Shown here: positions 1-11,687 of the stretch, one piece after another | Layout: each line of letters starts with the position of its first letter | How positions within the stretch are numbered: the stretch's first letter is position 1 | Source of the DNA: Grammothele lineata | Lineage: Eukaryota; Basidiomycota; Agaricomycetes; Polyporales; Polyporaceae | DNA: 64,000 nt | Direction of reading: 5' to 3' | Assembly (NCBI GenBank): GCA_002150815.3 | Contig: NDFF03000174.1 | Span: forward strand, 1 to 64,000 | The notes under the pieces: model-generated | What the model was told of the DNA's origin: nothing | The model's database searches: none | What the model saw: only the letters and a program-made list of their open reading frames with translations | Position numbers and translations under genes: made by a program

Positions 1-19
1 CTGAGGTAATTTTCTGCAG

Positions 20-492
20 CGAACCCGTCCTTGTCTGCAATGTTCCCCGCTCATCATGGGATAATTCATATCCACTCGCTTCCCGCTCCCCATACGCTAC
101 TCCCGCCCAGTGACAAGTTCTCCACCCTCCGTGGGCTTACCTCTTCCGGGGAGAACAATCTTGCGTTCAAATGCATGCGCAAGCGTCTAATATTCGAGAC
201 ATTACACCTAGATGTTGAGGGTGGTGTCAGTGAGCGCCGGACGACACCAGTTTCGACCACGATCACAGCGGAGGCTGGGAACGGGGTCAGGCACGGCCCC
301 GTCCATGCCCATGACGCGTCCAGTGGCGGAGCTTCAGTAGCCACTGTTCAGGTGCAACTGGAGCAAACACAACTCGAGACTACACTTAATGCGTCAACGC
401 CGGCGAAGGAGCCCGCGGACGGTGTTAAGAGGGTGAAAGCGAAGAAGAAAGTTGCGTTCACGTTAGAACGGCCGGATTTGTACGACTTCTAG
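20..492 (+). CDS. 3' terminal exon of an unidentified gene (partial)
   Basis: An acceptor (ttttctgcag) at 10-19 opens a frame that runs to a TAG at 490-492, giving about 157 C-terminal residues; the frame is closed by a TAA upstream at 7-9, so the exon must start at the acceptor. The first half is conserved-looking (…AMFPAHHGIIHIHSLP…, SGENNLAF, RKRLIFETLHLD). The second half is low-complexity and ends in a basic stretch followed by VAFTLERPDLYDF. I do not recognise the family. The rest of the gene lies left of the window. The splice choice is inferred; the reading frame is seen. Confidence 0.5.
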
Positions 493-960
493 TTACGTGT
501 AAACGGTTAGAATCCAATCCTGTAGCCCTATATACACTTTCCGTGGTTCCATCGTTTATTAGACAGGTTACGAACAGCAAGACAATATAAGGACATAGTG
601 GCGAGTGTATAGGAGGCCGCGGGCTTCCCGTACATAGAAGTTCATTGAAGGCAGGATACATCCAGTCAAAAGAATGGCAATCGCGCAGAAGGACGACAGT
701 TGCGCAATACTATATCGCCGCTATGTTAGCTATCACCCTAAAATTCTTGGGTGATTATCGTACAATTGCCGTGACATGTGAGCAAGTATAATTGGGGGAG
801 AGCGCGAAAGCACGTTGAAAGCAAGCGGTGCATGTGATACTAGTCGTGAAATGTCATGTTAGGTCGTGAAGTCAGCTATGGAAGCAGGTCGCAGCTTTCC
901 AGGCCACCTCTTCAGACATGGAGCGTGCGGTGAAGATGCACTGAACACGTACCGCCATCG
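493..960. other. Intergenic, 3' ends of two convergent genes
   Basis: This stretch of about 470 nt lies between the stop of the left-edge gene and the stop of the F-box gene on the opposite strand. I see only 3' UTR-like, AT-richer sequence and no coding or RNA signature. Confidence 0.4.
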
Positions 961-2521
961 CTACGACATTTGTCGAGAAGTCCCCGCATAGATCATATGC
1001 ATAACAGGGGAAGGGATATCCAATTCCCGCTCCGCATTCATTTTCCTACACTCCAGGAGAAGCTCCCGAAGCGTGTTCATCTGTGGATGAGCGACGGGCG
1101 CGTCGTCCACCACGTCCTCGCTTTCATCTTCATCCTCTTCGTCGTATTCTGGCAACGTACCCAGCGCTGCACCGGTGCAGTCTTCAAGACGCACGCCCTC
1201 GCGCCGACACTGCGTCGACCAACGTTCCCAACGCTCGAAGCAGCGCTGGCTCGGGCCGTTATTCTTCTCAAGGTCGCTGAGAAGCGTCACATTGAGGACG
1301 CGGATACGCTCGAGGCGGGGGAAATTGCGACGGTGAAGCGCGGAGAAGTTGACGTCGTTCATGCGCCGGATGGACTGCGCGACGTGGGGGTCGATTTTGT
1401 TATACGTCGCTGCATAGCCAACGCCGAACGCGTACATGAGATGATGTAGGCCGATCGTAGTTATGCTCATGTGCGGGGCGCGTACGAGCGGGCTCTCAAG
1501 CCGAGGATGGTTCTCCCAGCCGGGGATGCGCCAGTCGGGATTGAATGTGAACGTGGAGAGGAGCGGGCAGAGATCGAGGATCGTAGGGACATCGAGTGGG
1601 GGGATGCAGTTGAGGTCGAGCATAGTCAACTTGGCCCCATGCTCCGTAAGGAACTCGATGAGGTCTGGGAAGTCATCGCGGTAATTGATGAAATCCAAGC
1701 CGAGTACCCTCAGGCCAGGGAGATGCCAGTTGATCGCTTGTTCTACGAAATCTTGGAACGGCCCTCGTAACGATAGATGTCGGAGAGCGGGCAGCTCGAG
1801 TTCGACATCGCCAGCGGCGCCTAGGCGGATATATTCTGGTGGGTTTCCATCGAATTCCACGTGCACGACCTCGAGTTTGGGAAGGCATTGAAGCATGACG
1901 ATAAGTTTAGCTAATGCGGGCGTAGGGATGTTGATGTGCAAGACCCGGAGGGAGTGAGGGGTACAGGTACATAGGGCGTTCGCAACGGCGGAGAGGGATA
2001 CGGACAGTGGCCAATTGACGATAAAGGTCTCGAGCCTGGCGCAGTGACTTATGATCGATACGAGGGAGTTCTGAGTGGCCTCGATGGTGGATGCGCCCCC
2101 AGCGAAATAACGGGTAACGTGGAGACGCCGTGTCCAGCGACCGATACCCTTGTCACAGTCCATCAGGTAGCAAACGCGTTGCATGTTCTTGGGCGTGCTG
2201 AAGAAGAGGAACCTGTAAAGGAACTCGTATCCGAGTCTCCGCCAATTTCTGCAAGTGGCCATGATAGCCTGGGCGAGTTCGGTTGGGATCGGGATCTGCG
2301 TCGAAGAGTGCCCCACGCACCTTCTTGGTGGCATAGCTCCTTCTTTGAGCATTGTTCACCTCTTCTTGCGCAGTTCGGAGAGCCCAGTCCCCGTATAGGG
2401 TCTTGAACCAGCTTGCGTTTGAGAAGGCAGTGGGCAGGGTTGGCTCAAAGAAGTCGGTGTCTTCGACCGCCATGTCGAAAATATCGAGCCACAGCTCATC
2501 GGGGAGAAGGTTGTGAGCCAT
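961..2521 (-). CDS. F-box protein with leucine-rich-like tail
   Basis: Two exons in transcript order, 2521-2360 and 2295-961, joined by a 64-nt GT-AG phase-0 intron, give 498 aa. The start is the ATG at 2521, which opens an F-box-like segment (LLPDELWLDIF, residues 5-15). It is followed by CRNWRRLGYEFLYR around residue 70, the usual continuation of basidiomycete F-box proteins. The middle carries repeated leucine/isoleucine patterns such as LPALRHLSLRG and LPGLRVLGLDF, suggesting degenerate leucine-rich repeats that could bind substrate. The C-terminus has a short acidic run (YDEEDEDESED). The inferred role is substrate adaptor of an SCF ubiquitin ligase. These families are very expanded in Agaricomycetes, so the substrate cannot be predicted. 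Confidence 0.8.
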
Positions 2522-2954
2522 GATTGGACGGCTGCGGGAGCGTGGGGTGTGCGGAGGTCTGGAGGAGAAAGGACGAAACGTTGAGCAGCACGGCAGATCA
2601 CATGGAGCCTCGAGGCAGAGAGAGCGAGTTCAAGGCGAGCTGCTCAGTCAGGACTCCGGCTCAGGCCAACCTTCCGAGTCGAGGCGCTCGTTCCCGCTCC
2701 GCTACCGGAGGCCATGGCGCCCAACACAAGTTGGAGACAAGACACCTCGAGTGAAGTACATTCTACGGGTTTACATGTGTGCCATAGCTCTCAGTGGTTT
2801 CGCTCTTTGCCCTCCGGTGGTCTAGTCTTGAACAGACCTCGCTCGCGAACATGCTGGATGATCCCTTCCGCTCTCCGCCAAGCCTCGTCCACCGATTCTT
2901 GGTCTTCTGCTACCTGGTTTCTCCCTGCAGGGAACGTGAACAATGCATCAACTA

Positions 2955-4575
2955 TCAGGGGGAGGGCAGCCACCTACCAATGATGGCCCAATTCCGGGTG
3001 CTCGGGATGCGCAGCGTCTCGGTTTCCACCTTCCACCCGCAGTGAACGCTCAGTGATGCCAGCCAAATCCGATACCTCGAATACGAGCTCGAGTAGCTGC
3101 TGTCACCGCCCAGATTGAGACTCTCCAAGAAGTCATCGTCAGGCAATCGGTAGTCTTGTGTCTTTGTACGCTCGTATTTCTCGTCGAATGTCCATGCGCA
3201 GCACGGTATGGATAAATACCCGGACGCAGAGAAGAGCGTCGCAAGTACGGGTGTCCAAGGCGTTAACTCATCTGCATGGTTCGCAATGATGAAAATTCCG
3301 GAACGAAGGTATGGGTGTTCAAGAGCTCTTGAAGACGGGAACTCGAGACACGTTGGGTCGAGAGATTCTACTCGCAGTTGCGCTCGCGTGGATTCTGGAT
3401 AATGCGACCATGACGTACGAGCGCGGACGTCGATGCCGCATCCTATGTAGCCCTCTGCGGTGAGTATGTGGGTGAGAAGTCCGTTGCCGCATCTATAGAA
3501 GTCGGTTAACCGACGTTCCTCACATACACAGGATAAATCACATGCATACCCGAGGTCGAGAAAGCCGGAGGAAGGACGGGGCCAATGCTTCCATGGTTCC
3601 CCTTCCAAGTCAAGGGCTTGTAGGCTAGTTCGCACACCACCGCCGGAATATGTCTCTTTCCAGAGAAGCATGAGGAAAGTAGCGATCCCGATGTCCTGTT
3701 AATGAATTCAGTTTTGAGACAATTCTGGTGATGCTGTCCTTACCTCGAAGACGTGCTTTAGAGGATCGGTCACCTCATGCCAATCGTTCACAAAATGTTT
3801 GTGCCGCTCGCGCATGATCAAATACAAGTCTTGGAACTCTTCCCTTGGAATTATACAATCATGGAGGACACGCTTCTTGTAGTTCGTCATCGCACCCCAA
3901 CTATAGCGATGAAGGGTATCAAGCAACGCGAGGCAAGTGCGATATATCCGCGAGTTGGTGTCGGTCGGTGTGCCGGAGAATGGAACAATCTCGATCCGCA
4001 ACAGTGGGACCTCTGCCGAGACGTAACGGAAGGCGAGATGATGTACTGCCGGATGATAATAAGGCAAAGAGCCACTGGAATCAGCGACTGGTGTCAAAAC
4101 GAGTGTGGTAGCCGTGTCGTCGTCTGCCTCATTCCACGTATAAAACGTGCAGTGTTGTTCGAGGCTTGCATCTCGGCCGGGTCTCCTGGGCAGGATTTTG
4201 CGATGTATGTTGCGGACTGGATGGAAGTCCACCAATGATGGTGCTGTCTCAGGAAAGTCGTTGGTGGAATCGGACACGACTTCTGACCGTAGGATCAGGG
4301 TGGAATTGTACTCGGGATGATGAACAATTTGAAGGACTGCAGCGGCAAACTGGATGAGCGGATCACGCATCAATATTCGAACGAGAAGATGTCATCTGAG
4401 TACGCACGATGTCCGCAGGGAACTCAGCAGCACACTGAATTATGGGTATCCAACAACGACCGTGATCGGGCTTGCCAACTCCGAAGAGGAGAATGTCTTC
4501 TGCCTGTCCATCTGAACAACTGCTTGGTGAATACCGTGGCCTCCCAGCGGTTGTCTTTGTGTGAGAATGGTGCAT
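2955..4575 (-). CDS. TRM44: tRNA (uracil-2'-O-)-methyltransferase TRM44
   Basis: Four exons (4575-4408, 4349-3744, 3695-3550, 3492-2955) with introns of 58, 48 and 57 nt give 485 aa. Splicing the third intron restores the SAM-binding motif FLDLGCGNGLL, which is broken in the unspliced frame. It is followed by GYIGCGIDVRARTSW, typical of TRM44/METTL19. The N-terminal half carries HHPEYNSTLILRSE and the later segment YKKRVLHDCIIPREEFQDLY, also family hallmarks. The enzyme makes 2'-O-methyluridine at position 44 of tRNA-Ser in the cytoplasm. The start at 4575 is the only ATG before the conserved CWIPIIQCAAEFP block. Length is close to yeast Trm44 (567 aa), slightly shorter at the N-terminus. Confidence 0.9.
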
Positions 4576-4893
4576 AGTACCGTACTGGTCTTCAGATCTT
4601 GTCAACTTTTGGAGTCCTATTACAAACACGATCAATATTCATCGTGGCTGACGGAGGACGACAGGACTGACCTATTTTCCTGTGTCACCGGTAGGTGTAT
4701 CCGCGTGTGCCCATATAATGGTCAACGACAACTAGATATGCGTGCGTTGACTCGGGGTATCAGGAGTACCTCGCAATAGACCATACCATGTGATGCAAGC
4801 GCTCTGCACAGCCTACTACGGCTATGTACCACCCGCGCGTTGAACAAAATGCACAACCTTGTTCATAGCTGCTATTCTACGGCACCTCCGTTT

Positions 4894-4917
4894 GTCCCCT
4901 TCGGGGTGACATACGAA

Positions 4918-4948
<31 letters not shown>

Positions 4949-5013
4949 GGCCCCTGCACAAGGATGACACGCTTTCCCGGAGTGGTAGACCTACGGGTCT
5001 CAATATTTATTTT
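4894..5013 (+). ncRNA. U6: U6 spliceosomal snRNA
   Basis: The core U6 elements are present in order: a 5' stem-loop (GTCCCCTTCGGGG, 4894-4906), the ACAGAGA box at 4932-4938, the AGC triad at 4944-4946, and an internal stem-loop region CCCCTGCACAAGGATGACAC. The RNA likely ends near the ATTTATTTT tract at 5006-5013, which would serve as a Pol III terminator. The 3' third (after GACACGC) is not familiar to me, so the exact end is uncertain. The gene sits between the divergent TRM44 promoter and the 3' end of PIL1, an ordinary single-copy location. I see no convincing TATA box at about -30. Confidence 0.9.
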
Positions 5014-5299
5014 CCCTAGATCAAACCTGATTCAATATCAAGTCAGGATATCAGGTTAAGACCATAACCCGTAATGTGGGGGAGCGTTCAACTAATCTTC
5101 GACAGCATACGTGTTTAATCCCGTATCACACGGTATTTCGCGGACATTCAACGTGAATGCGTGCTGCTTTGTCGGGTCATACTACATTGGCGAGTCAATG
5201 CCGATCCGCCGTTTAAATACAGGTCCGTAAGTAGTGCTCAGAGTAACAGCTCTTCGTAGTTCGTTTAGATACAAGCAAGCGCAACGTATATATCCGTTA

Positions 5300-7116
5300 T
5301 TAGAACTCTTGATAGGGGGGCAAATCAGAGTCTCCCTCCGGTGGCTGCTTCGAATCCGGGTCGAAACTCGAAGACCCCCCGGCGGCCAGGATGCGCTCCC
5401 TTTCCTCTCGTTCTAGCCTCTTTTTCTCCTCTTCTGCCGTTTCATACTTCTGCTCCCCTGCAGGTGCTGTGCCAGCCTCGCGGAGCAAACGCTCTCGCTC
5501 CTCGCGCTCCAGCCGTCTCTTCTCCTCTTCGGCACTCTCCAGCTTTGTCACTCCGTTGAAACCCAGCAAATCTTTGACAGTAGTGCCGGCGGGCACAGCG
5601 GTGGGAGAAGCTTGCAGGGTAGGGGATATAGGGGGTGGATGTTTGATGTCCTTTAGTGAACCACTCGAGGGCCCAGGGCCCTCGGGACCAGCAGACTTCG
5701 GCATGCCTGTCTCTGCGACGGTGGGAGTAATGACCGGGAGCTTAACAGTAGGTTCCGTCGGGTTGGGAGACACAATAGGCGATGGCGTCGTCACATTCGT
5801 CGGGATGGGGGCGGGGGCTTGGTTGAGCACTGCCGGGTTAAGGGGCGGAGACGTAGACCCTTGAGGGACTGGCGATGCAGTCGTCACTGCAGTCGTCACA
5901 CGAGACGACGTCGCCGAAGGGGGCGGTCCGTTCGAGTTGTGAGAAGGCGCCTGAGGAGGGTGGTCGAGTGTCGCAGGTGGCGTGACAGGAATAGAGGACT
6001 TCGCGTGAGGGTCGGAGGTGTTGATACGGGCAAGCTCCCGAGCGTGAGTTTCACCGAAGCTGCGAGTGTCAGATCTGTTCAGGTCGGCAGGCGTCGGTTC
6101 ACGGAAAGGGAGAGTGGTGTCGCCGGGTTGCCAGTGGTCGAGGGACTGTTGGAGGTTGGTCCGAAGGGACGCAGTGAGCGTCGCGCCGACGTAGGGCTGG
6201 GTCTTGGAGGGCGGAATATCGGGGAGCGCAGGCAAAGCTGCAACGGCTGCTTGAGAGATCAGTGACAGCTTCTCCGCATACTGCAATACGGGTCAGCAAG
6301 AGGGCCTGTCGGCTCAATTCAAATACACCCGAATTCACCTCTCGCATCGCAGTCCACTTGATGTGTTCGCTCTGTTTGATCGCCTTGCGCTTAAGCAGCT
6401 CCACTTCCTTCTCCAGAGGCTCGTCATCTTCCTCTGCCTTGCGAAGCTGGCGCTTGAGCTCGGCGAGCTTTTGTTCCGTGCCGTGTCGTTGGTCATGCTC
6501 GATCCGCGCGATCTGATTTTCAAGAGAAGCACGGATGTTGCGTCGACCACTGAGCCCACTTTCTGCATCACGGAGTGATTTGAACGAAGCCCGAGAGGAG
6601 TCCAGCTTTGCGGCCAGCGTGGCAGCAAGCGATCCCTCGATGTAGGTCATCCACGCCAGGCGATCAGTAACTACTCGTAGGGATTCTGAATGAATGGAAT
6701 CGCAACGAACGGGTATGTGGATAGGACGCTCACCATCCTTGATATCCTCATGTTCACTCTGTCCCCACATATACATCTCTTTGCTACTCGCATGCGAATC
6801 GCGCGAGACACCGTCAAAATCGAGCGCGACGCCTTTCTTTACGGTCACGATCTTCTGCACGGGCGTAACAGAGCTACTTTGTATATGGGAAGAAGCATCA
6901 GCTCACACTAGACGTTGGGATCCAGTCGACTACGCACGAATACTGTTGCTGGATGCTTCGCAGTTGGTGCTGGATGTTCTCGAATGCATGCGATTTGAGG
7001 AGGCCGCCGCCGCTGGAACCAGACTGTCCCGAGGAACCGTCGGCACGCTGTCCAAGGGGCGTTGAATTTAGTGCAGACTGAGCCTTGTCTGCGAGAGAGG
7101 AGAAGAGGCCTTGCAT
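5300..7116 (-). CDS. PIL1: Eisosome core component PIL1/LSP1 (BAR domain)
   Basis: Four exons (7116-6938, 6876-6734, 6670-6339, 6280-5300) give 544 aa. The N-terminus FSSLADKAQSALNSTPL matches the PIL1/LSP1 start. The BAR region includes QKIVTVKKGVALDFD, KEMYMWGQSE, VTDRLAWM, RRNIRASLENQ and EPLEKEVELLKRKAIKQSE, spread over residues ~65-250. PIL1 dimers polymerise under the plasma membrane to form eisosomes (MCC furrows). The C-terminal ~270 residues form a Pro/Ser/Thr-rich disordered tail ending in two near-identical charged repeats (AEEEK-RLEREERER). That makes it much longer than yeast Pil1 (339 aa). Intron 1 has a tandem AAGTAG acceptor. Confidence 0.93.
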
Positions 7117-7521
7117 GACAGGGGAAAAGGAGGCAGTGGTCGATAGGTCGGACGGATTAGAACTCGGCCTGGGATATATGAGTGACGGTGACTTCAGAGT
7201 GGCACTGTCACCGGAGCCCTACGTCATAGTCTTAGCGCCGTCGCCTCCGCTGCGCAGTGCTGCACGCCGAACCCTTTGCCACACGTATGTACATTATCTG
7301 CATAAGCTACAGCTATCTGCAACATCAGCTATGTATCCAATGGAAAGTAACCATTTTCGGAGGGGTTCCGAAATTCCACCCTCCGGTGATTGATGCAATA
7401 TGTAGCGGGAGTACGATAGGGTGTGAAATACGGTGACAACGATTACAGCAGTCGACACAGCATGGTACGCATCCAGGCCCAGCATCCCTCAGACTGTAGG
7501 GACGAGATTACATGTTACACC

Positions 7522-8653
7522 TCACACAATGATCTTCTTGGCCTGCTTCCCCTTCTTCTCTGAGTCCTTGTGCGACAAAAACTCGACCTCGGTTGCCAGG
7601 GCGCCGGCGAGCCGCTGTGCCTCCTGATAGCCCAAGACGTTCGTCTTGAAGTGCTTCCCAATCGCCTCAATGCGCTCTCGAAGTTTCTCGTCTTCTCCCC
7701 CCGCTTGCGATGGCGCAGACCGGGTCCAGATCGAGATGCGGTAGAATTGTGGTCGCGTCGAGACAATCACGCCGGTGATGAGGGATGTAGGCGACTCGCC
7801 ACTTTCACCGCTCGTCAAGAGTGGATCAAAGGTTTCGCCAATCGCAGCAAGCATCTGGGATCGGATGAGATTAGCACATATTTGAGGACCTGTATAGAGC
7901 AAAAGCGTACGGTATAAAGCCACATCTTGTCCACAACACCCCGGTTCTTGTCTCGAGGAAGCTGTATGCTCCACTTGCCCCCATTTTTGTTGGCTTCATC
8001 TTCCCAAGCAGGGATAATACCCTCCTACGATGAGATTTAGAGATGGACGTCAAAGTAGGAACGTTCGCCGAACTAACCTTGAATAAATAGTAATTCGCCT
8101 TTTGAGGTAGCTGTGACGGCGGTACAATGTTGTTATACAGGCTGTCATCTTTGAGTCAGTGCCAGTTATGAGGTAGGTCGGCGAGCTCACGCACCCCCAA
8201 AATTCCTCCACACTGTCGAACGTGATCACCCGCTTGATATCCTCCATCCAACCCTGGGCTGCAAGCCCTCCCGGGGTTTGAGGGATAGGGGTTTGCGGGA
8301 AGGAGGTCATGGGGGTCTGGGGGAGATTACGACCTTTGGTTGCAGGCGAGTCAAACCAGAGAGTCCAAGGCGAGTAGAGGGGATGCTGCCATTCCAGCCT
8401 ATTATCGGAAGCTGCGCAACACATCTACATAACGCAGGCATACCTTGACATTGAAGTTGGTGGGGTCACTGAATACAGTACGGATGGTTTCCGCCTGGGC
8501 CTGCATATCAACTTCCTGAATCTCTCCTGGTTCGGCATCGTCCTCGCCGTTAGTCTTTTTCTCGTTCTCCTTTACATTCTCAGCAAGCGCGGCCGAAAGC
8601 GCAGCTTTCGAGGCCTGAAGAGCAGGTCCGGGCAAGCTCGATACAGAAGCCAT
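7522..8653 (-). CDS. eIF4E: Translation initiation factor eIF4E (mRNA cap-binding)
   Basis: Five exons (8653-8444, 8385-8195, 8141-8078, 8024-7911, 7854-7522) give 303 aa. Family blocks appear in order: NFNVKHPL, WTLWFDSP, TFDSVEEFWGLYNNI, NYYLFKEGIIPAWED, GGKWSIQLP, VVDKMWLYTMLAAIGE. They contain the cap-stacking tryptophans and the eIF4G-binding tryptophan of EEFWG. The protein binds the m7G cap as part of eIF4F in the cytoplasm. It is longer than yeast eIF4E (213 aa) because of a ~65-residue acidic N-terminus and a ~25-residue insert of repeated QTP units between WFDSPATKGRN and WMEDI. Without splicing, the HPL and LYNNI motifs are broken, which supports the intron calls. Start at ATG 8653 (MASVSSLPG). 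Confidence 0.93.
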
Positions 8654-10522
8654 GGGCAAGTTGTTTGTTGCGGGGTCTTGAGACGGTTGAAACGATGTGA
8701 AAGATCGATAGCACCGGCTCGTGTAGAGAGACGTAGGTGATCGTCGAAAACTTCCGTGAGCGAGAGACGAATCGTCGGCTGAAACGAGCGAATTCCAGAG
8801 ATCGGTATAGGTCGTCAGAGGCCGACTGGACTCGGGATTAGGTAGGGGCAGGAGAAAGAGGTGGTCGTAATATGGCTGCTTTGTGAGAGCTTCCCTAGAT
8901 CCAACAAATTGGCCCCGCCTGCTCGGCATCTCCCGGCATCCGTCCCGGGCATCCCGGCAATGTCACAGTTTTCTCTTCGAAACTCAGCGGGGCTCATCCA
9001 ACTCATCCGAGTCTTAGATCTACAGCGGGCCCTCGTTGAACATTTGAGCTTACCACCACGGCGGGTAAGCAGCTGTTCTTCGGACATGATCGCCAGCGCC
9101 CTGTTTGAGGCGACCTGCGTTCACCATCCAGGTGCTAACCACAGGAACCTATTTGCGTTCTGCTGCTCTACCGACTCCCGAGCCTATTCGCTCCCGAAAC
9201 GCCGTAGACTGTGGAGGCTCGACAGGTACGAAATCCAACTGCTTTTCTCCCCCAATAATGTCATATGTTGGGCTTCTCCCCGCGTCGAACTTGACTCCGA
9301 AATGATATCCCGGTAACCATTATTCGTTCGCTGAGTGGCAAACTCCAAGTAAGCAACACGACAACGGCCAAACTTGCAGCTCCACATGGCGCAGAAGACC
9401 ATTTCTACTTCTCTCCGCCTTCCTACATAAGTTCTCCCCATGTCCAGTGTCACAGTACCGGGTGGATTCCGCCGGAGGTCTGGACTTGCGGAGGGCATTA
9501 TATCGCATGCAGAACACCCCTCATCCCGATCGTGTCTCCAGCTGCTCTCCTTTAACCCAAGCCGCTCCACGTTGCGCTTCCGCCACACGCCGTCAGTGTC
9601 GCTCGCACGCCAGTGGCGTCTTAAGCGGTTCGGCTACGAATCAGATGTTAGGCACTATTGTAAAGAGCGTGCTCGCCCTCTTCCGGGTGCCCTTCTCCTT
9701 AACGTGTTAGCTCAGAAGGCCTAGCCACAATATTCATGAACATGCCTACACCGCTCGCGTCGCGCCATCTGGGCATTAGCCAAAAGTGAACCCCGGCGAT
9801 CGCCGGGTCCAGAGTTACAGACCTCTGACGGTCGCGTTGTTCCTACTAGTGATACATATTGTCCCGTTCCAATACATAATGCTCACACCGTGCACGTCAT
9901 CTATGTGTGTCACATATTGGCCCGCCGGCGAACGTAACATAGATCGCTCCCCGGGAACTTTCCCCTAACGTTAGGGAGGCTACTCGAGTAGAACATTATG
10001 GTATTCTCACCGTGTCTATCTAATGGCCTAGAGTACCCGCAGGCATGCTTCGTATATGTCATTATATATATATCGACATCACGCCCGTTGCAATCGGCGG
10101 TGATGGCTTAGGCCGAATAATCCTGAACGGTGTGGCCCCAGGCATAATGAGCGGCGTCTTACTACGCCTTATGCGCCGTCATGCTGTTGAGAACATTGGG
10201 AGGGGCTGCACGTCCCTGCGAAAGTATTTGACCGGATGGTCCCATCGCTGAGCCTGAGGTTCGACTTGCTATCGGGTCATAACACCTCCCGAGGGCATCT
10301 AGTGTCATCGTCGCCCGTATTACCCCCGCTAGTTGGTATGACCATTGACCATGGGCTCCATTTCGGCCTCGTCATTGACATTATACGATGGCATTGATTA
10401 GGGCTAGCCTCTACTAGTAGAACATATCCCCGGACAACCGAAAATATGCACCTCAATCCTTACAATACAGCCATGGCAGCAATCGAGATAAAGTAGTAAC
10501 GAAAGACTCGGAATCTTGAATA
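8654..10522. other. 1.9-kb gene-poor stretch
   Basis: The right part of this stretch is downstream of the next gene and the left part is upstream of eIF4E. I examined all frames and splice patterns and saw no recognisable protein, RNA gene or transposon motif. The longest frames (up to ~150 aa) have no family resemblance and atypical composition. Confidence 0.4.
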
Positions 10523-11687
10523 TCAAGGAGATCGAAGAGGGACGCCCTTCGACGCCATGTCAAATACAAGGGAATGCCGTGGAGCGCAGAGTGGCTCCTG
10601 GGCTAGTTGATACAGGGCGAGCACGCGGTCTTGAAGTTCGTTGAACTGAACTCAGAAGGTAACTCAAGCGGACAGCATGTAGCTTCAACATTCACTACGT
10701 ACCTTGTCCTCCTCTTCAGCCTTCCGCTGGTTGTCGTCCTTGGCCTTTTCCTGTTTGTATACAAGCATGCTCTGCGGAAGTATGAGCGAGGGGAAGGAAA
10801 TATTTGGCGAGAACAGTGGTGTACCCTGAGAGAGTTATTTGCAAGACCTTGGTAAGATTCAACACGCTCTAAACGAGTCGGAGTCTGGCCCGATTTTTGA
10901 ACGAGGTTGTGAAGCCACAAAACGTACTCCTCCAAACATTCGAGGTAGCATCGCTTCTTATCGTGAGATGTAATTGAATCCCTACAGGGAAAGTCGTCAG
11001 CAGGAGAAAGCTCGATGAATTCCCCAACACGCACGGGTCTGTTGTCTTGAAGCCGACCCGGTCAGAAACCTCGCGGAAGTAAGCTTTGCGCTGGTTGTGG
11101 TTCTCGTGGGTCTCACCAACGTCCTTCTTCCGCTTGTTGGAGAGATGTGAAGGCCTATGGGATGGCGCCTCTGGGGATGGTTCCCCAATACAACGACGTC
11201 CCAGATCGCCGGAGCTGAGATCTTCGAGAAGCTGGGGAGGAGTGGGGAAATAGTTCCGTGGAAGCGCTAACGATATGTCTAAAGGATTTGGCTCCGCAGA
11301 AGGTGATTCAACGAAAGGGAGCTCGAGCTTTGTTTTGTCGGAGCCATCGAGGACGTCGACGGACACATAACTCTGAATCTGGGTAGGCGGATCGACGACC
11401 GAGTGCGTCGGGGGAATAAAGAGGGCGGGATAGTTGTAGTCCAGGGGAGGAGGGGTTTCAAGGAGTGGGAGGGAGTAGTGGAGCGATTGAAAATGAGGCC
11501 GTTCGTCCGAAGCGGAAGCATACTGGTAGTCGCCCTCGTAAGCGTAATGAGTATGACAGGAGGGCAGCGGAGGCGTATTGCCGCGATACAACCCCGACAG
11601 CTCGAAGCATTGGCCGGTTGTATGTTCATACCCGGGGGCGATATGGGTGAGAGGAATGTGAGACACCTGTAGTGGTGGCATAGTCAT
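10523..11687 (-). CDS. Conserved-looking basidiomycete protein, paralog A of a divergent pair
   Basis: Four exons (11687-11035, 10981-10825, 10771-10703, 10645-10523) give about 333 aa. Start choice among ATGs at 11723, 11687 and 11681 is uncertain. Residues 1-~190 are Pro/Ser/Tyr-rich and look disordered. Then comes a basic segment (KRKKDVGETHENHNQRKAYF) and a helical core: ITSHDKKRCYLECLEEY, LHNLVQKSGQTP, LERVESYQGL, SLRSML, ending in a charged coiled-coil-like region (EKAKDDNQRKAEEEDKFNEL). I do not know a named family. The core aligns residue by residue with the divergently transcribed neighbour at 13128-14037, including two intron positions and phases. The basic and amphipathic layout would suit a nuclear dimerising protein, but this is inference only. 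Confidence 0.72.

Noticed and set aside
9184..9724. Several overlapping 90-130 aa frames upstream of eIF4E
   Set aside because: No motif, no supporting splice pattern, frames on both strands overlap; treated as chance ORFs.
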